From Prorocentrum cordatum (lineage: Eukaryota; Sar; Dinophyceae; Prorocentrales; Prorocentraceae), in the NCBI GenBank assembly GCA_963575745.1, contig CAUYUJ010015516.1, forward strand, positions 876,325 through 940,324: 64,000 bases of DNA, given 5' to 3'. Positions 10,503 through 19,655 of the stretch are shown one piece after another. Position 1 is the first letter of the stretch. Every line of letters starts with the position of its first letter. The translations under genes were made by a program, and so were the position numbers. A model generated the notes under the pieces. That model saw only the letters and a program-made list of their open reading frames with translations. It did not search any database and was not told where the DNA came from.

Positions 10503-10661
10503 AAACACACAGATACGTAAATACACACAAATACAAAGATGCCCCATATTTCCCCATGTTTTCTCTGGGTTCTTGTCGTCCCCCCCCACACTTCCCAAAC
10601 TTTCTCATACTTTCTGCGGAATCGCCGATGAGTTGTGTCTGTGTGTCTTTTTCCCTCCTGA
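10503..10661 (+). mobile_element. 159-bp insertion flanked by a perfect 19-bp direct repeat
   Basis: The 19-mer CAGAGGGCGGGGGGCCGAC occurs immediately before (10484-10502) and immediately after (10662-10680) this segment, as expected of a target-site duplication. The insert starts AAACACACAGATACG and ends TTTTTCCCTCCTGA. It is related to 700-865. A long duplication is typical of target-primed (LINE/SINE-type) insertion. The insert has no coding capacity, so a SINE-like element moved in trans is the simplest reading. An introner-like insertion is an alternative. Confidence 0.65.
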
Positions 10662-11049
10662 CAGAGGGCGGGGGGCCGACCGCAGCAGAGAGCGCCTGCA
10701 TGCGCGGATGTCGGCGGCGGGCGAGGGCGGGGGGGGAGGGGGAGGAGGCGCGGAGTGCGGGGGGGATGCGCCGGATCGAGGCTCCCAGAAGAGCGGAGCT
10801 GCGGATCTCTCCCGTCTCAACGCCTCTCCGGGCCCCGGGGAAGGGGGCCAGGAGAGGCGTGAGAAGCGTGCCGCATGGAGGCCTTCGTGGCCCCGAGAGC
10901 GCGGACCACTTGTATTCTCACGTGCCACGAGAGAATGGATACGAGTTGGCCCCTGCGGGCCGGCGAAATGCGCGAGGTCGCTGCGTGCATGCATTTACGC
11001 ACGCATCTTCTCACTCTCGGGCGAGCGAGGGGGAAATGAGAAGGAAAAG

Positions 11050-11195
11050 GTCTTCACAGAAGTCAGCGGAACTTCTCAGAAGCCCTCGCGCCTTCTGAGA
11101 AGTTGTTTCTGTCATCGGGGAAGGCTTGGAAACCTTCTCAGCAGAAGGCCGGAGGGTTTACGAACCTTCTCAGAAGGCCTTCTCTTTCTCACTTC
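11050..11195 (+). repeat. Repeat rich in CTTCTCAGAAGG palindromes
   Basis: Repeated CCTTCTGAGAAG / CTTCTCAGAAGG words lead into CTTTCTCACTTCCCCCCCTCG. The same arrangement, ending TTTTCACTTCCCCCC then CTCGATCGCCGC, is found at 14510-14680. Confidence 0.6.
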
Positions 11196-11305
11196 CCCCC
11201 CTCGCTCGCCGCCGACACTCTCCTCCATCATCCTCCACCTCAACATCTACCTTCGAAGGCTAACACGACTGAGGCTCGCAGGGGGGCCGCCGAATGCAAT
11301 CGAAC
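11196..11305 (+). repeat. Dispersed ~110-bp repeat, copy 1
   Basis: Blocks in order: CTCCTCCATCATCCTCC, CATCTACCTTCGAAGG, and GCAGGGGGGCCGCCGAAT. Related copies are at 12886-13005 and 13724-13850. Confidence 0.55.
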
Positions 11306-11337
11306 GCCCCCGAAGAGCAGGCACCGCCGCCCCACTT

Positions 11338-12189
11338 GTTCCCAACCATCATGTGGCGTTGGGTCCTCGTTTTGAAGAGACGGTCCCCGCGTTCCCTCCT
11401 TCCTTCCTCCCTCCTCCTTCCCCCTCTTTCCTCCTCCCTGCGTTTCACCCACCCAGTACAGCGCTTCGTGGCCCCATAGAGAGCTCCACCGAAGCCCCCA
11501 GTGGGACAGCCCGCATGCGCCCCGGAAAGCAAATTTGGCATTTTCACCCACCCATTACAGCGCTTCGTGGCCCCATGTTTCTGGGACGCATGCGAACGGT
11601 CCCACTGGGGCTTCGGTGGAATTCCCCATGGGGCCACGAAACGCTGTACTGGGTGGGTGAAAATGCCAAATTGGGTTTCGGTTTCCGGGACGCATGCAGA
11701 CGGTCCCACTGGGGGCTTCGGTGGAGCTCCCTATGGGGTCACGAAACGCTGTACTGGGTCGGTGAAAATGCCAAAGTGGGCTTCCGGGACGCATGCGGGC
11801 GGTCCCACTAGGGGCTTCGGTGGAGCTCCCTATGGGGCCACGAAGCGCTGTACTGCGTGAATGAAAATGCCACATTTGGCGCACACACACACACACACAC
11901 ACACACACCTCATACGTTTCGTGGCCCCATAAGGAGCTCCACCGAAGCCACTAGTGTAACGGCCCGTATGCGTCCCACACACCAAATTTGGTGTTTTCAC
12001 CCACCCAACACAGCGCGCTTCGTGGCCCCATAGGGAGCTCCACCGACGGCCCCAGTGCTGCCACCCGCATTCGTTCCCCCCCACCCATTGCAGCGCTTCG
12101 TGGCCCCATAGGGAGCTTCACCGAAGAAGATATTCACAGTCTCGGCACCCACAACTTCACATGGCTGGGTCCTTCGCCAGGATAATTTA
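11338..12189 (-). mobile_element. Modular satellite element, copy D (minus orientation)
   Basis: Read on the minus strand, the 5' module begins at 12189 with AAATTATCCTGGCGAAGG followed by ACCCAGCCATGTG, GTTGTG and TGTGAATATCTTCTTCGG. The 3' module ends at 11338 with CGTCTCTTCAAAACGAGGAC, then CCAACGCCACATG and ATGGTTGGG. Between them lie about nine units of the GGAGCTCCCTATGGGGCCAC satellite and a CA microsatellite (11881-11908). A purine tract (minus strand) precedes the 3' module. Satellite units lie in both orientations (the 11590-11880 block is flipped), so the interior has undergone inversion. Its subterminal repeats are CCCAGCCAT and ATGGTTGGG, with one mismatch. No protein is encoded. 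Confidence 0.65.
11881..11908 (+). repeat. CA dinucleotide microsatellite
   Basis: About 14 CA units inside the modular element at 11338-12189. Confidence 0.97.
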
Positions 12190-12398
12190 GGGCCTGGTCG
12201 CTGCTGCCAGGACATGGAAGGATCGTGCAAGAACGCAAGCTGAGGAGGGTACGGAGGAAAACCCAGAGAGGAGGCCGAGGCTGGGGAGGACAAAGTGCTG
12301 AGAGGACAGAGGAGGCCCAGGAGGGGCAGTTCGAAGCAGAGGTGGGAACTGAAGAGGCAGAGCTACTTGGACGCGCATTGAGCCCACAAAGAAGAGTC

Positions 12399-12613
12399 AC
12401 GGCGGGCCCCCAGGGGGAAGCTTGCATTCAGATGTTGCAACCCGTGCGTGCTAGAGATACTGCCTCGACAAAGGTCGGTACCAATCGTTGCGATGTTTCG
12501 TCGCGGCGTATTTGCGCCTCTTGGGGGCTCAGGCGGGCTTGGAGGCCAGCTAAGGGCCTTTTTGGGTCCATGGGGCACGACGTGCGTGAGGGGCGTGCCG
12601 AATTGAGACTCCA
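12399..12613 (+). repeat. Segment duplicated at 13029-13252, copy 1
   Basis: Shared landmarks: AGGGGGAAGCTTGCA, GGTCGGTACCAATCGTTGC, GGGGGCTCAGGCGGGCTTGG, and GGGTCCATGGGGCACGACGT. Both copies end with GCCGAAT and GGCTCC/GACTCC. Similarity is about 80% by eye. No coding frame is preserved. Confidence 0.8.
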
Positions 12614-12835
12614 AAGCGAAGACGTCTCGAGCGAATCTGTCATTATTAAGACTCGGCGTCCCCTCCGAGGCTTATTAGTCGAAGATGTCCCCAGCGAAAA
12701 TGCCATGTTTGAAAGTCAGACCCCTCCGAAGCTGAGTTGTCGAGGATGTCTCGAGCGAAACGGCAATTTGAGAATCAGAGCCTCCTCCGAAGCCGGTCTG
12801 TCGAGATTGTCAAGCGAAACTGCCAGTGGAAGCCA
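12614..12835 (+). repeat. Short tandem repeat, unit about 68 bp
   Basis: Three to four imperfect units contain GTCGA-GATGTC-AGCGAAA followed by CCTCCGAAGC. TCAGGATGTCTC-type words at 50100-50200 are similar but not clearly homologous. Confidence 0.6.
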
Positions 12836-12885
12836 TCAGAACTCACGTTTTACGTGTCCCGAGAGAATCGAGCAGCGGAATCCGC

Positions 12886-13005
12886 GAAACCCTTCTCAGC
12901 ATGCCTATATGCACGCTTCCCACCCTCCGCCCACCATCCTCCATCCAATCAATTGTCTCTCGAAGGTGAACACGGCCAGGGCCCGCAGGGGGGGGAGGCT
13001 GCCGA
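12886..13005 (+). repeat. Dispersed ~110-bp repeat, copy 2
   Basis: Contains CCCTTCTCAGCATGCCTATA, TGCACGC, CACCATCCTCCATCC, CTCTCGAAGGT-AACACGGC, and GGGCCCGCAGGGGGGG, matching 13724-13850 and, more weakly, 11196-11305. Confidence 0.6.
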
Positions 13006-13028
13006 ATTGGGCCCGCAGGGCAGAAGCC

Positions 13029-13252
13029 ACGGCGGACCCTCAGGGGGAAGCTTGCACGCGGATCTTGCGGCCAGTGGGTGCTAAGGATGCTGCCTCCACG
13101 AGGGTCGGTACCAATCGTTGCAACGTTTCTTGGGGGCGTATTTAAACCCCCCAGGGGGCTCAGGCGGGCTTGGAGGCCAGGTAGAATCCCTTTTGTGGGT
13201 CCATGGGGCACGACGTGCGTGAGAGGTATGCCGAATGGAGGCTCCAAGGAGC
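13029..13252 (+). repeat. Segment duplicated at 12399-12613, copy 2
   Basis: Carries the same landmarks as copy 1 at a shift of about 630 bp, with a small insertion near 13150. Confidence 0.8.
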
Positions 13253-13329
13253 CGTCTCCGGGGCCAGCTGAGCGCCCAACATTCACGAAGTGCTTGAGGA
13301 GTGTGCCGAATTGAGGTTCCCATCGACAT

Positions 13330-13640
13330 GGAAGGGCAAGCCACTCAAGCCTCGAGGCCCACATCGCCTTTTTTCCGTGTCCCAAGAGCCTGGGACACAG
13401 ACCACTCGTACTTTCACGTGCCCCACTAGAGAGTGGGGCAGGAAATGCGTGAGGGGCGTATAGAATTGAACCCTTCGTGGCCCTCGAAGCGCAGCTCACT
13501 CGTATTTTTTCACGTGCCCCAGTAGAGTGTAGAGCAGGTAATGCGTGAGGGTTGTCCTGAAATGGGAGTGTCGTAGAAATGAAGGCGCTGCTCCCTCGTA
13601 GCCGTGGGGGCGTATCTCACTCGTCACCGCGCGTGGGCCT
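13330..13640 (+). repeat. Imperfect tandem repeat, unit about 95-100 bp
   Basis: Repeated blocks are CACTCGTA-TTTCACGTGCCCC, AGTAGAG-GT, GCAGGAAATGCGTGAGGG and GAATTGA-CC. The copies are poorly conserved. No gene is present. Confidence 0.5.
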
Positions 13641-13723
13641 CGCGCTGGGAGCACGTGTCCCGGGTTTTCAAACGTGTCCCAAGACTTGTTGATGAAATCA
13701 GCTGGCGGGGACCAGCGGAATGG

Positions 13724-13850
13724 GCAAAGCCCCTCTCGGCATGCCTTTATGCATGCCATCTCACTCTCCTCCACCATCCCCTCTTTCATCATCTACCCTC
13801 CAAGGTTACAGCACGGCGTAGGCCCGCAAGGAGCCCGCCGAATTCTACCG
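13724..13850 (+). repeat. Dispersed ~110-bp repeat, copy 3
   Basis: Contains GGCATGCCTTTATGCATGCC, CTCCTCCACCATCCC, CATCTACCCTCCAAGGTTA, and GGCCCGCAAGGAGCCCGCCG. Confidence 0.6.
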
Positions 13851-13959
13851 CATCGCTCATTCCGCCAGCTTATACCCGCATCACTGTGGGCATCTGGTGA
13901 TGTTGGGAAGTGCCACGGGTGAGACGGTATGACCAAGAGGGGTCCTACAAGCGAGCGCG

Positions 13960-14505
13960 TCGTTCCGCGTGCATGTGAACCTCTTGGGGGCATCTCGAGG
14001 GGTGTCTTGGATCATCCTGGGCCTCCCTGGGAATATGTTGGGGCCTGTTGGGGCTGTCTTGGGGGCATCTTGGGGCCTGGCACCACGAGATCCTAAGTCT
14101 TGTGCCGCTCTGGGGCTCCATGGAAGCTCTCTGGGGCCTCTCCTGGCGCGCTCTCGCAGGTAGTCAGAAGAACGGGCCTCATGTGCGGCCACGGTGGGCC
14201 AGTTCGCATGGCGGCGCCGCGAACACTTCGGCGCACCCCTCACGCGGATCAGGCCCCACAAGGGGCCCCAGCGACGGCCCCCATGGCTCACTTCGCATGG
14301 CGGCGCCGCGCCTGCTTCACCCACGCCCCAGGTGGGCGCGCCCGCGGGCCCCTCGCTCCGTCCCGCGGCGCCCAGGGTACGAGGAGAGCGCGCGCGCAGC
14401 TGCACGAGGCTGGGCCCTTGGACAGGCCATCTCTGTGTCCCAAGTGGCACTTGCGCTGGAGGCGTCTTGGGGAATCGGCGGCGAGCCCAGGGGGTGAAGC
14501 GTGGC
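13960..14505 (+). other. TTGGGGGCATCT simple-repeat sequence and GC-rich DNA without a gene
   Basis: Words such as TTGGGGCCTG and TTGGGGGCATCT repeat from 13980 to 14140. A second pair of similar blocks, with TTCGCATGGCGGCGCCGCG, occurs at 14205 and 14292. Frames on both strands overlap and carry no domain. Confidence 0.5.
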
Positions 14506-14509
14506 GGGG

Positions 14510-14680
14510 CGGGCCTTCTCAGAGGGCTCGAAGCCCCCCATCCTTGTGAGAAGTTTTCTAAGCCTTCCCCGAAGACACAGAAGACCTCGCAGAAGGCCCT
14601 CTGCCTTCTGAGAAGCCCCTCTGCCTTCTGAGAAGGCCTTCCCCTTTTCACTTCCCCCCCCCCCTCGATCGCCGCTGACT
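14510..14680 (+). repeat. CCTTCTGAGAAG palindrome repeat, second location
   Basis: Matches 11050-11195 in vocabulary and order, including the final pyrimidine-rich TTTTCACTTCCCCCC block. Confidence 0.6.
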
Positions 14681-14687
14681 GGAGGCG

Positions 14688-14850
14688 TCTTGGGAAGACT
14701 TGCCTCCCGTTGTCGTCAGCTGCCTCAGCTCGCACCTGACCCACGCCATCGGCGCGGGCCGCTCACCTGCACCGACGGCGCTTTGGGAAGAACTGCCTCC
14801 CGTTGTCGTCAGCTGCCCTGGCTCGCCCCTGACCCATGCTGCCCCCCGCT
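14688..14850 (+). repeat. Tandem duplication, unit about 96 bp
   Basis: TTGGGAAGACTTGCCTCCCG at 14689 and TTGGGAAGAACTGCCTCCCG at about 14785 each continue with TTGTCGTCAGCTGCC and a CTGACCCA-GC block. Confidence 0.75.
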
Positions 14851-15017
14851 CTGGTGCTGCCCGCCGTCGCAGCCGAGGCTGGTTGGCCACAGGACTCGTC
14901 CCCACGACCGCCCCAGATCCCTGGTGATGACCTGCCGAAAGCGCCGAACTCTGAGGTCTGTGCACGGGCGCGTTTGCTGGTCCCGCACCGACGCTCGCAC
15001 AGGACTGCGGATCCTGG

Positions 15018-15170
15018 TGCGTACGGGATCCTGGTGCAGACATGCTTGGCTCTCCCCGGGGAAGCGGGGAAACAAGTGTACAACACACCACCCCGAAACC
15101 GCCCCCGACCCTTAGAAAGTCCTGGAATTGAAGAACAGCCCGCCACTGGTAATGTATATGCTTTGACTGC
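15018..15170 (+). repeat. Dispersed repeat shared with 18293-18455, copy 1
   Basis: Shared order: GGGATCCTGGTGCAGACATG (GGGTCCCTGTTGTATACATG at 18.3 kb), a GTACAACACACCAC or GTATACACCACACC block, AAAGTCCTGG/AAAATCCTGG, and ACAGCCCGCCACTGGTA. About 150 bp in total. Confidence 0.65.
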
Positions 15171-15184
15171 CTTCCTTTGCCGCC

Positions 15185-15660
15185 ACTGTCCTTGGTCCGG
15201 CCTCGTCCCCGGCTGTCCGCGGTCCTGGTGCTTGCACGCCCGAAATGGGTACGGAAGAAATGGGCACGATGCCCAGCAACAGATGCTGACCAAAACCGAC
15301 AGCGGCCGCCGTTGGGCAGGCGGCCTTCCGTCTCGAATGGACAAGGCCAGAGGCGGCATGGACAGTAAGCACTGTTCTGAGCGGGCGATGAACGGTATCA
15401 AATAAACTGTTCTGCCGTCGGGACGCCTGCCCCATGGCGGCTAGAAAGTTTATACCCCGACGTGCCACTGCAGGGTATAAATATTCCAGTCGCCCTGGGG
15501 CAGGCGTCCACGATGGCGGAAAGGATTATGTTATACCGTTTCCCCTAATGTTCCACATGATCAGAAACTGCTGTTGGGCATCGTACCCATTCTTTCAGCA
15601 CCCATTTCGATCGTCCCGACTGGCGCGCCATCCGAAGCTGATCATTGTGGTGGCCTGGCC
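15185..15660 (+). repeat. Inverted duplication around a compact hairpin
   Basis: 15238-15300 read in reverse complement matches 15555-15612, with shared words TGTTG-TGGGCATCGT, CCCATT-TT and CCCATTTCG. Between them, 15421-15434 (GGACGCCTGCCCCA) and 15496-15509 form a perfect 14-bp inverted repeat. This encloses a second one, TTTATACCC / GGGTATAAA. The nested arrangement resembles a foldback element. No coding sequence is present. Confidence 0.6.
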
Positions 15661-15776
15661 ATGTCCGCGGTCATGGTGCCTCCCTCTCGGGGCCAGCCAG
15701 GGGTGGAGGAGGATCAAGGGGGGGGGGACATCATGGCTGGGGCCGTGATATCTCCCCGGATTTCATGGCCCGTTCT

Positions 15777-15827
15777 TCGCCTCCTCCTCCTCCTCCTCCT
15801 CCTCAGCATCATCATCATCATCATCAT

Positions 15828-15871
<44 letters not shown>

Positions 15872-16245
15872 GCATCATCATCATCAGCATCATCATTTCC
15901 TCCTCCTCCTCCTTTCCTCCTCCTCCTCCTCCTCCTCCTCTTCCTCCTCTTCCTCCTCCTCCTCCTCCTCCGCCTCCGCCTCCGCCTCCGCCTCGTCTTC
16001 CTCTTCTTCTTATGGTAAGTAGTGTTCTTATTATTAGTCGGCTTATTATTGTTCGCAGTAGTATTGTTATCCGTATTGTTCCTATTAGTAGTATGACCAT
16101 GATTATTAAAAGTAATGTTACTCTCTTCTGATTGCTACTAGTCCTCTTCTTCTCCTCGTCCTCATCCTCGTCCTCGTCCTCGTCCTCGCCCTCCTCCTCG
16201 TCCTCGTCCCCGTCCTCGTCCTCGTCCTCCTCCTCATCCTCCTCC
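15777..16245 (+). repeat. CTC, CAT, CTCCGC and CGTCCT microsatellite tract, 5' of the gap
   Basis: CTC (15777-15803), CAT/CAC (15804-15896), CTC with CTT (15897-15968), CTCCGC (15969-15995), a short non-repeat AT-rich spacer (16010-16140), then TCCTCG hexamers up to the gap. Confidence 0.95.
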
Positions 16246-16345
16246 NNNNNNNNNNNNNNNNNNNNNNNNNNNNNNNNNNNNNNNNNNNNNNNNNNNNNNN
16301 NNNNNNNNNNNNNNNNNNNNNNNNNNNNNNNNNNNNNNNNNNNNN
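16246..16345. other. Assembly gap, 100 N
   Basis: Exactly 100 unknown bases lie inside a CTC/TCCTCG tract. The round number suggests a placeholder rather than a measured length. Confidence 0.99.
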
Positions 16346-16448
16346 CTCCTCCCCCTCCTCCGCCTCCTCCTCCGCCTCCTCCTCCCCCTCCTCCTCCCCC
16401 TCCTCCTCCCCCTCCTCCTCCCCCTCCTCCTCCCCCTCCTCCCCCTCC
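16346..16448 (+). repeat. CTCCTCCCC microsatellite, 3' of the gap
   Basis: Repeats of CTCCTCCCCCTC/CTCCTCCGCCTC continue the tract seen before the gap. Confidence 0.97.
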
Positions 16449-17860
16449 ACCCGGTCGTGAGGCGTGTTGGGCCGTCTGCGGCAAGCAGAAGCTCCAAAAG
16501 GCGGTAACGTCGAAGTCCTTCAACAACCGCCAGACAATCACTGAGAGTGAGCCTCTGGGGGCCCTCTTGGGGCTGTCTGAGAGCATCTTGGGGCTGTCTG
16601 AGAGGCCTTCCAGGGACTGTGCTCGTGCCACCTTGGGGCCTCCCGCCCGCTCCTCCCGGCTCTTGGACCCTCGTGGACCTCCCCGGGGGGGTCCCCTCGG
16701 GCGCTCCTCAAGGGCCAGGAGACCGCCCGCAGGACCTGGGGCATCCGTCGCCGGAGGAGTATACCTGGGCATTTTTCGTCCGGAGACCCCCTGGGGGCCG
16801 CTCCCCGCGCGCGCGCGGGGAAGAAATATTGTGAGCCTATGACCGGAGATTCCAGCACGCCTTTGGCCCGTTTGGCAGGCGAATTTCCGTCTCGCATCCT
16901 CTTCCATTGCCCATCATTGTTCCCCCACAGCATGTATCACCCTGCTCACGCCCCGTTTACAGCCAGACTTCTATTCTTTCATATCCAGCATCGCCGTACA
17001 TTGCTGATAATCTTCCTTGGGGGCGTCTTCACTGATTGCACATCCAGTCGGCACTTTCCACATACTATAAAGCCGATTGCAAATGCTATCAGCTTGGATG
17101 AGAGCGCGACGGCAATGGCATCTCCCGGCACTAGCACACAGCTGGCGTGGGTTGCCTGGGGCTCGGGCGCCAAGATGGCCCACCAGCGGCTGTCGTCGAT
17201 GCTCGACAATGCCTGCAGCAAAGACTGTCCGCTGTGATTGGCGGAGGAGAAGGTCGACAGGATACCAAGTACGCGCCACCAGTGGGGAAACATTTGAACG
17301 CGAGGTGCGGTTTTTGAGATTGCCCGACGGCATCGCAGATTGACCGCCGTACTACGACATCGACATGAGCAAGCATCACGCGAGTGGCGGGGGGGATCAC
17401 GGTACTGTAGTCCACAGCGGGACCTCGAACCCCCGGGGGGGCAGATTGCCCGAGTCAGAAAGGAAGGCGGGGAGGGAAGGGGTGCAGCGAAGAGGCGACG
17501 GCGACAGGAAACGGAAGGCAGAGGCATGACTCCTGCGGATCGCGTTCCCACCACAACCCCACCCGCTAGCGCCACCACGAATCAGGCCACCATCCGAAGA
17601 GCGGCTCGTGCAGTCTTGGCTGCCCGAGCGCCTCCCGCCTGACAGAGTGTGGTGGGACGCCCACAATGCCTGACACCCTGAGACCACGTCTGGCCCTGGA
17701 AGGTAAGTGGTCGACCAGCTCACAACCAGACAGCTTCGTGGTGGCGACACCAAATCAATCGGCTTCAAAACGCGATCCGACAAACTGACGGAAACGACAA
17801 TAAAAGAGACGGCGAGAGCCCAAGCACATTGAAGCCATTTGATTGTGAGTCGATGCTCTC
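16449..17860. other. About 1.4 kb with no supported gene
   Basis: TTGGGGCTGTCTGAGAG repeats lie near 16560-16605. A plus-strand frame at 17077-17343 ends in a coding-like peptide (ETFEREVRFLRLPDG) but has no recognisable domain and stops at 17343. I cannot support a gene. Confidence 0.45.
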
Positions 17861-17865
17861 CTCCT

Positions 17866-17962
17866 CCTCCCCCTTCCCTCCCCCTTCCCATCCTCCTCCT
17901 CCTCCTCATCCTCCTCCTCATCCTCCTCCTTCCTCCTCCTCCTCCTCCTCCTCCTCCTCCCC
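17866..17962 (+). repeat. CTC/CAT microsatellite
   Basis: CTCCTC with CCC and CAT interruptions. Confidence 0.95.
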
Positions 17963-18292
17963 TCTCATATTAAAGTCAGACGCTTCGGCTTTGACGCGGC
18001 AAGAAGCCTCTGGTGGCAGGCAGATGCCGTGGCGCGCGAGAAGAGGTAATCGTCACTCACTGGTGTGTGAATCTTGGGAGGAGGGCGAGCAGGATCAGTC
18101 CTCCTCACTCGACTCCAGCAGAGCAAAAAACCTATCATATCGATGGCATTGCGCCGGTGCCCCGCAGGCACATCAAGCACAGCGGCACCATCCTGGTGAT
18201 GGAGAACGAGATCACAATCAAAAGGAGTAGAGAAACGCACTCTATAAATCGACGCTTCTTCAGGCACTGCACTGAAATCTGCACAGGAAGAC

Positions 18293-18455
18293 TGGTCCTG
18301 GTGTATACGGGGTCCCTGTTGTATACATGTTCCGTGCTTCCCAAGAAAATGAGAACAATGTGTATACACCACACCAACCCGACGTCGACCTCCAACAAAA
18401 TCCTGGGATCGAAAACACAACAGCCCGCCACTGGTAGTTTATGTGTTCTTGCTTC
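18293..18455 (+). repeat. Dispersed repeat shared with 15018-15170, copy 2
   Basis: Contains GGGTCCCTGTTGTATACATG, GTGTATACACCACACCAACC, AAAATCCTGGGATCGAAAA and ACAGCCCGCCACTGGTAGTT. It lies about 300 bp before the LINE endonuclease and may be a retroelement flank or an independent repeat. Confidence 0.65.
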
Positions 18456-18518
18456 CGAAGGAGGGCAGCATGGAGCAGGTCCTCCAGAACGTCGAGGGGG
18501 CCAAGAAAGCCAAGAAGG

Positions 18519-18591
18519 TCCTCCTCCTCCTCCTCCTCCTCCTCCTCCTCCTCCTCCTCCTCCTCCTCCTCCTCCTCCTCCTCCTCCTCCT
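18519..18591 (+). repeat. CTC trinucleotide microsatellite
   Basis: About 24 uninterrupted CTC units. Confidence 0.98.
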
Positions 18592-18749
18592 AGTCGGCGT
18601 GGGCAGGATCGAAGCTTTACCGACCCGACAGGAGGGTACGAAGCTTCCACCACGCGACTTGCACGGCCTATCCGCTTGTTGCCTCGGCCAAGGGAGGAGG
18701 CAGGGGGAGAGGAGGGCAGATACGGCCACATACACCCTCAGTCCGCCTA

Positions 18750-19586
18750 ATGAAAATTTCCACCTACAACCCACAGAACGCAGCAATGAGCGAACGACTA
18801 GAAGACATTAGCTGCGAACTGAAGGGCTGGGACATTGTACTATTAAACGGAACACATCACTGGGCGGCAGCAGAGGGAGTATTCACCCACCGACTACCAC
18901 ACCATTTGGCATATCGGTTTGGAGGGAAGAAAGGCAAGCTGGTGACGAAGGTCTGTGGGATCGCCATTCTGGTAGCTCACCACATACACCCGACGTCTCT
19001 ACGAAGCACTTATGTCCCCCCAGCCGAGATCCAAGGTCGAGTGGGGGGCCTCCGTATTTGGTCAAGAGAAGTGGACTTCTGCTTTTTTAGCGTTTACCTC
19101 GCCCCCATCCACTGCCAGTCCTTCTCCACGATTGCAAAAAAAATGACGGGATGGGTAGAGAACCAGTGCGACGGGTTGGGGGCTCGATGCACTGTAGTGG
19201 TGGGGGGAGATATTAACACTCAGCTAGGCTTGCATAGAGGACCAGACGGAGTGGTCACTGCTAACAGAGGAGCGACGACGGGACCAAAGCACCACTTCCT
19301 GGAGAATGAGAAGGGGCAGTATTTCAGGGAGATGCGTACAGGCTCCCATTTAGCAGTGGCTACAACGTATTACGATGTGGGCCCGACCTACTATTCCCCG
19401 AAGGGAGGCTCCAGCACAATCGACCACATTGCTATCCCAGTCTCGGCCCTTCCTTTTGTGTCTCGCTGCGTAGCGTTGCGCACGTCGGCGAAGAGGCTGC
19501 AGCTGATACGAAGGAGAGGACACAGAGATTGCCAGAAGATACGGAGGCCATGGCACTCATGCTGTTGGACAAGAGTTGGATGCTGA
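18750..19586 (+). pseudogene. LINE endonuclease (EEP/APE-like) domain, 278 codons
   Basis: It starts MKISTYNPQ, the usual first strand and Asn-containing motif of exonuclease-endonuclease-phosphatase domains. GGDINTQLG at residues 152-160 supplies the Asp/Asn pair, and STIDHI (222-227) after a TYYSPKG segment is the second conserved signature. The second motif normally reads QETH, with a metal-binding Glu. Here it is NGTH (33-36), so that Glu is lost. The last motif, normally S/T-D-H, looks like RGHRDC near residues 258-263. The frame shifts just afterwards and closes at 19586, where another frame carries on with LPEDTEAMALMLLDKSW. The protein would nick target DNA for reverse transcription. 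With these substitutions it is probably inactive. Confidence 0.85.
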
Positions 19587-19655
19587 AATACTCGAAAAAA
19601 GGCGGCAAGACGACGGGCATGGCCTAGATGGGGGACCCCTGTGGAACTTACTTGG

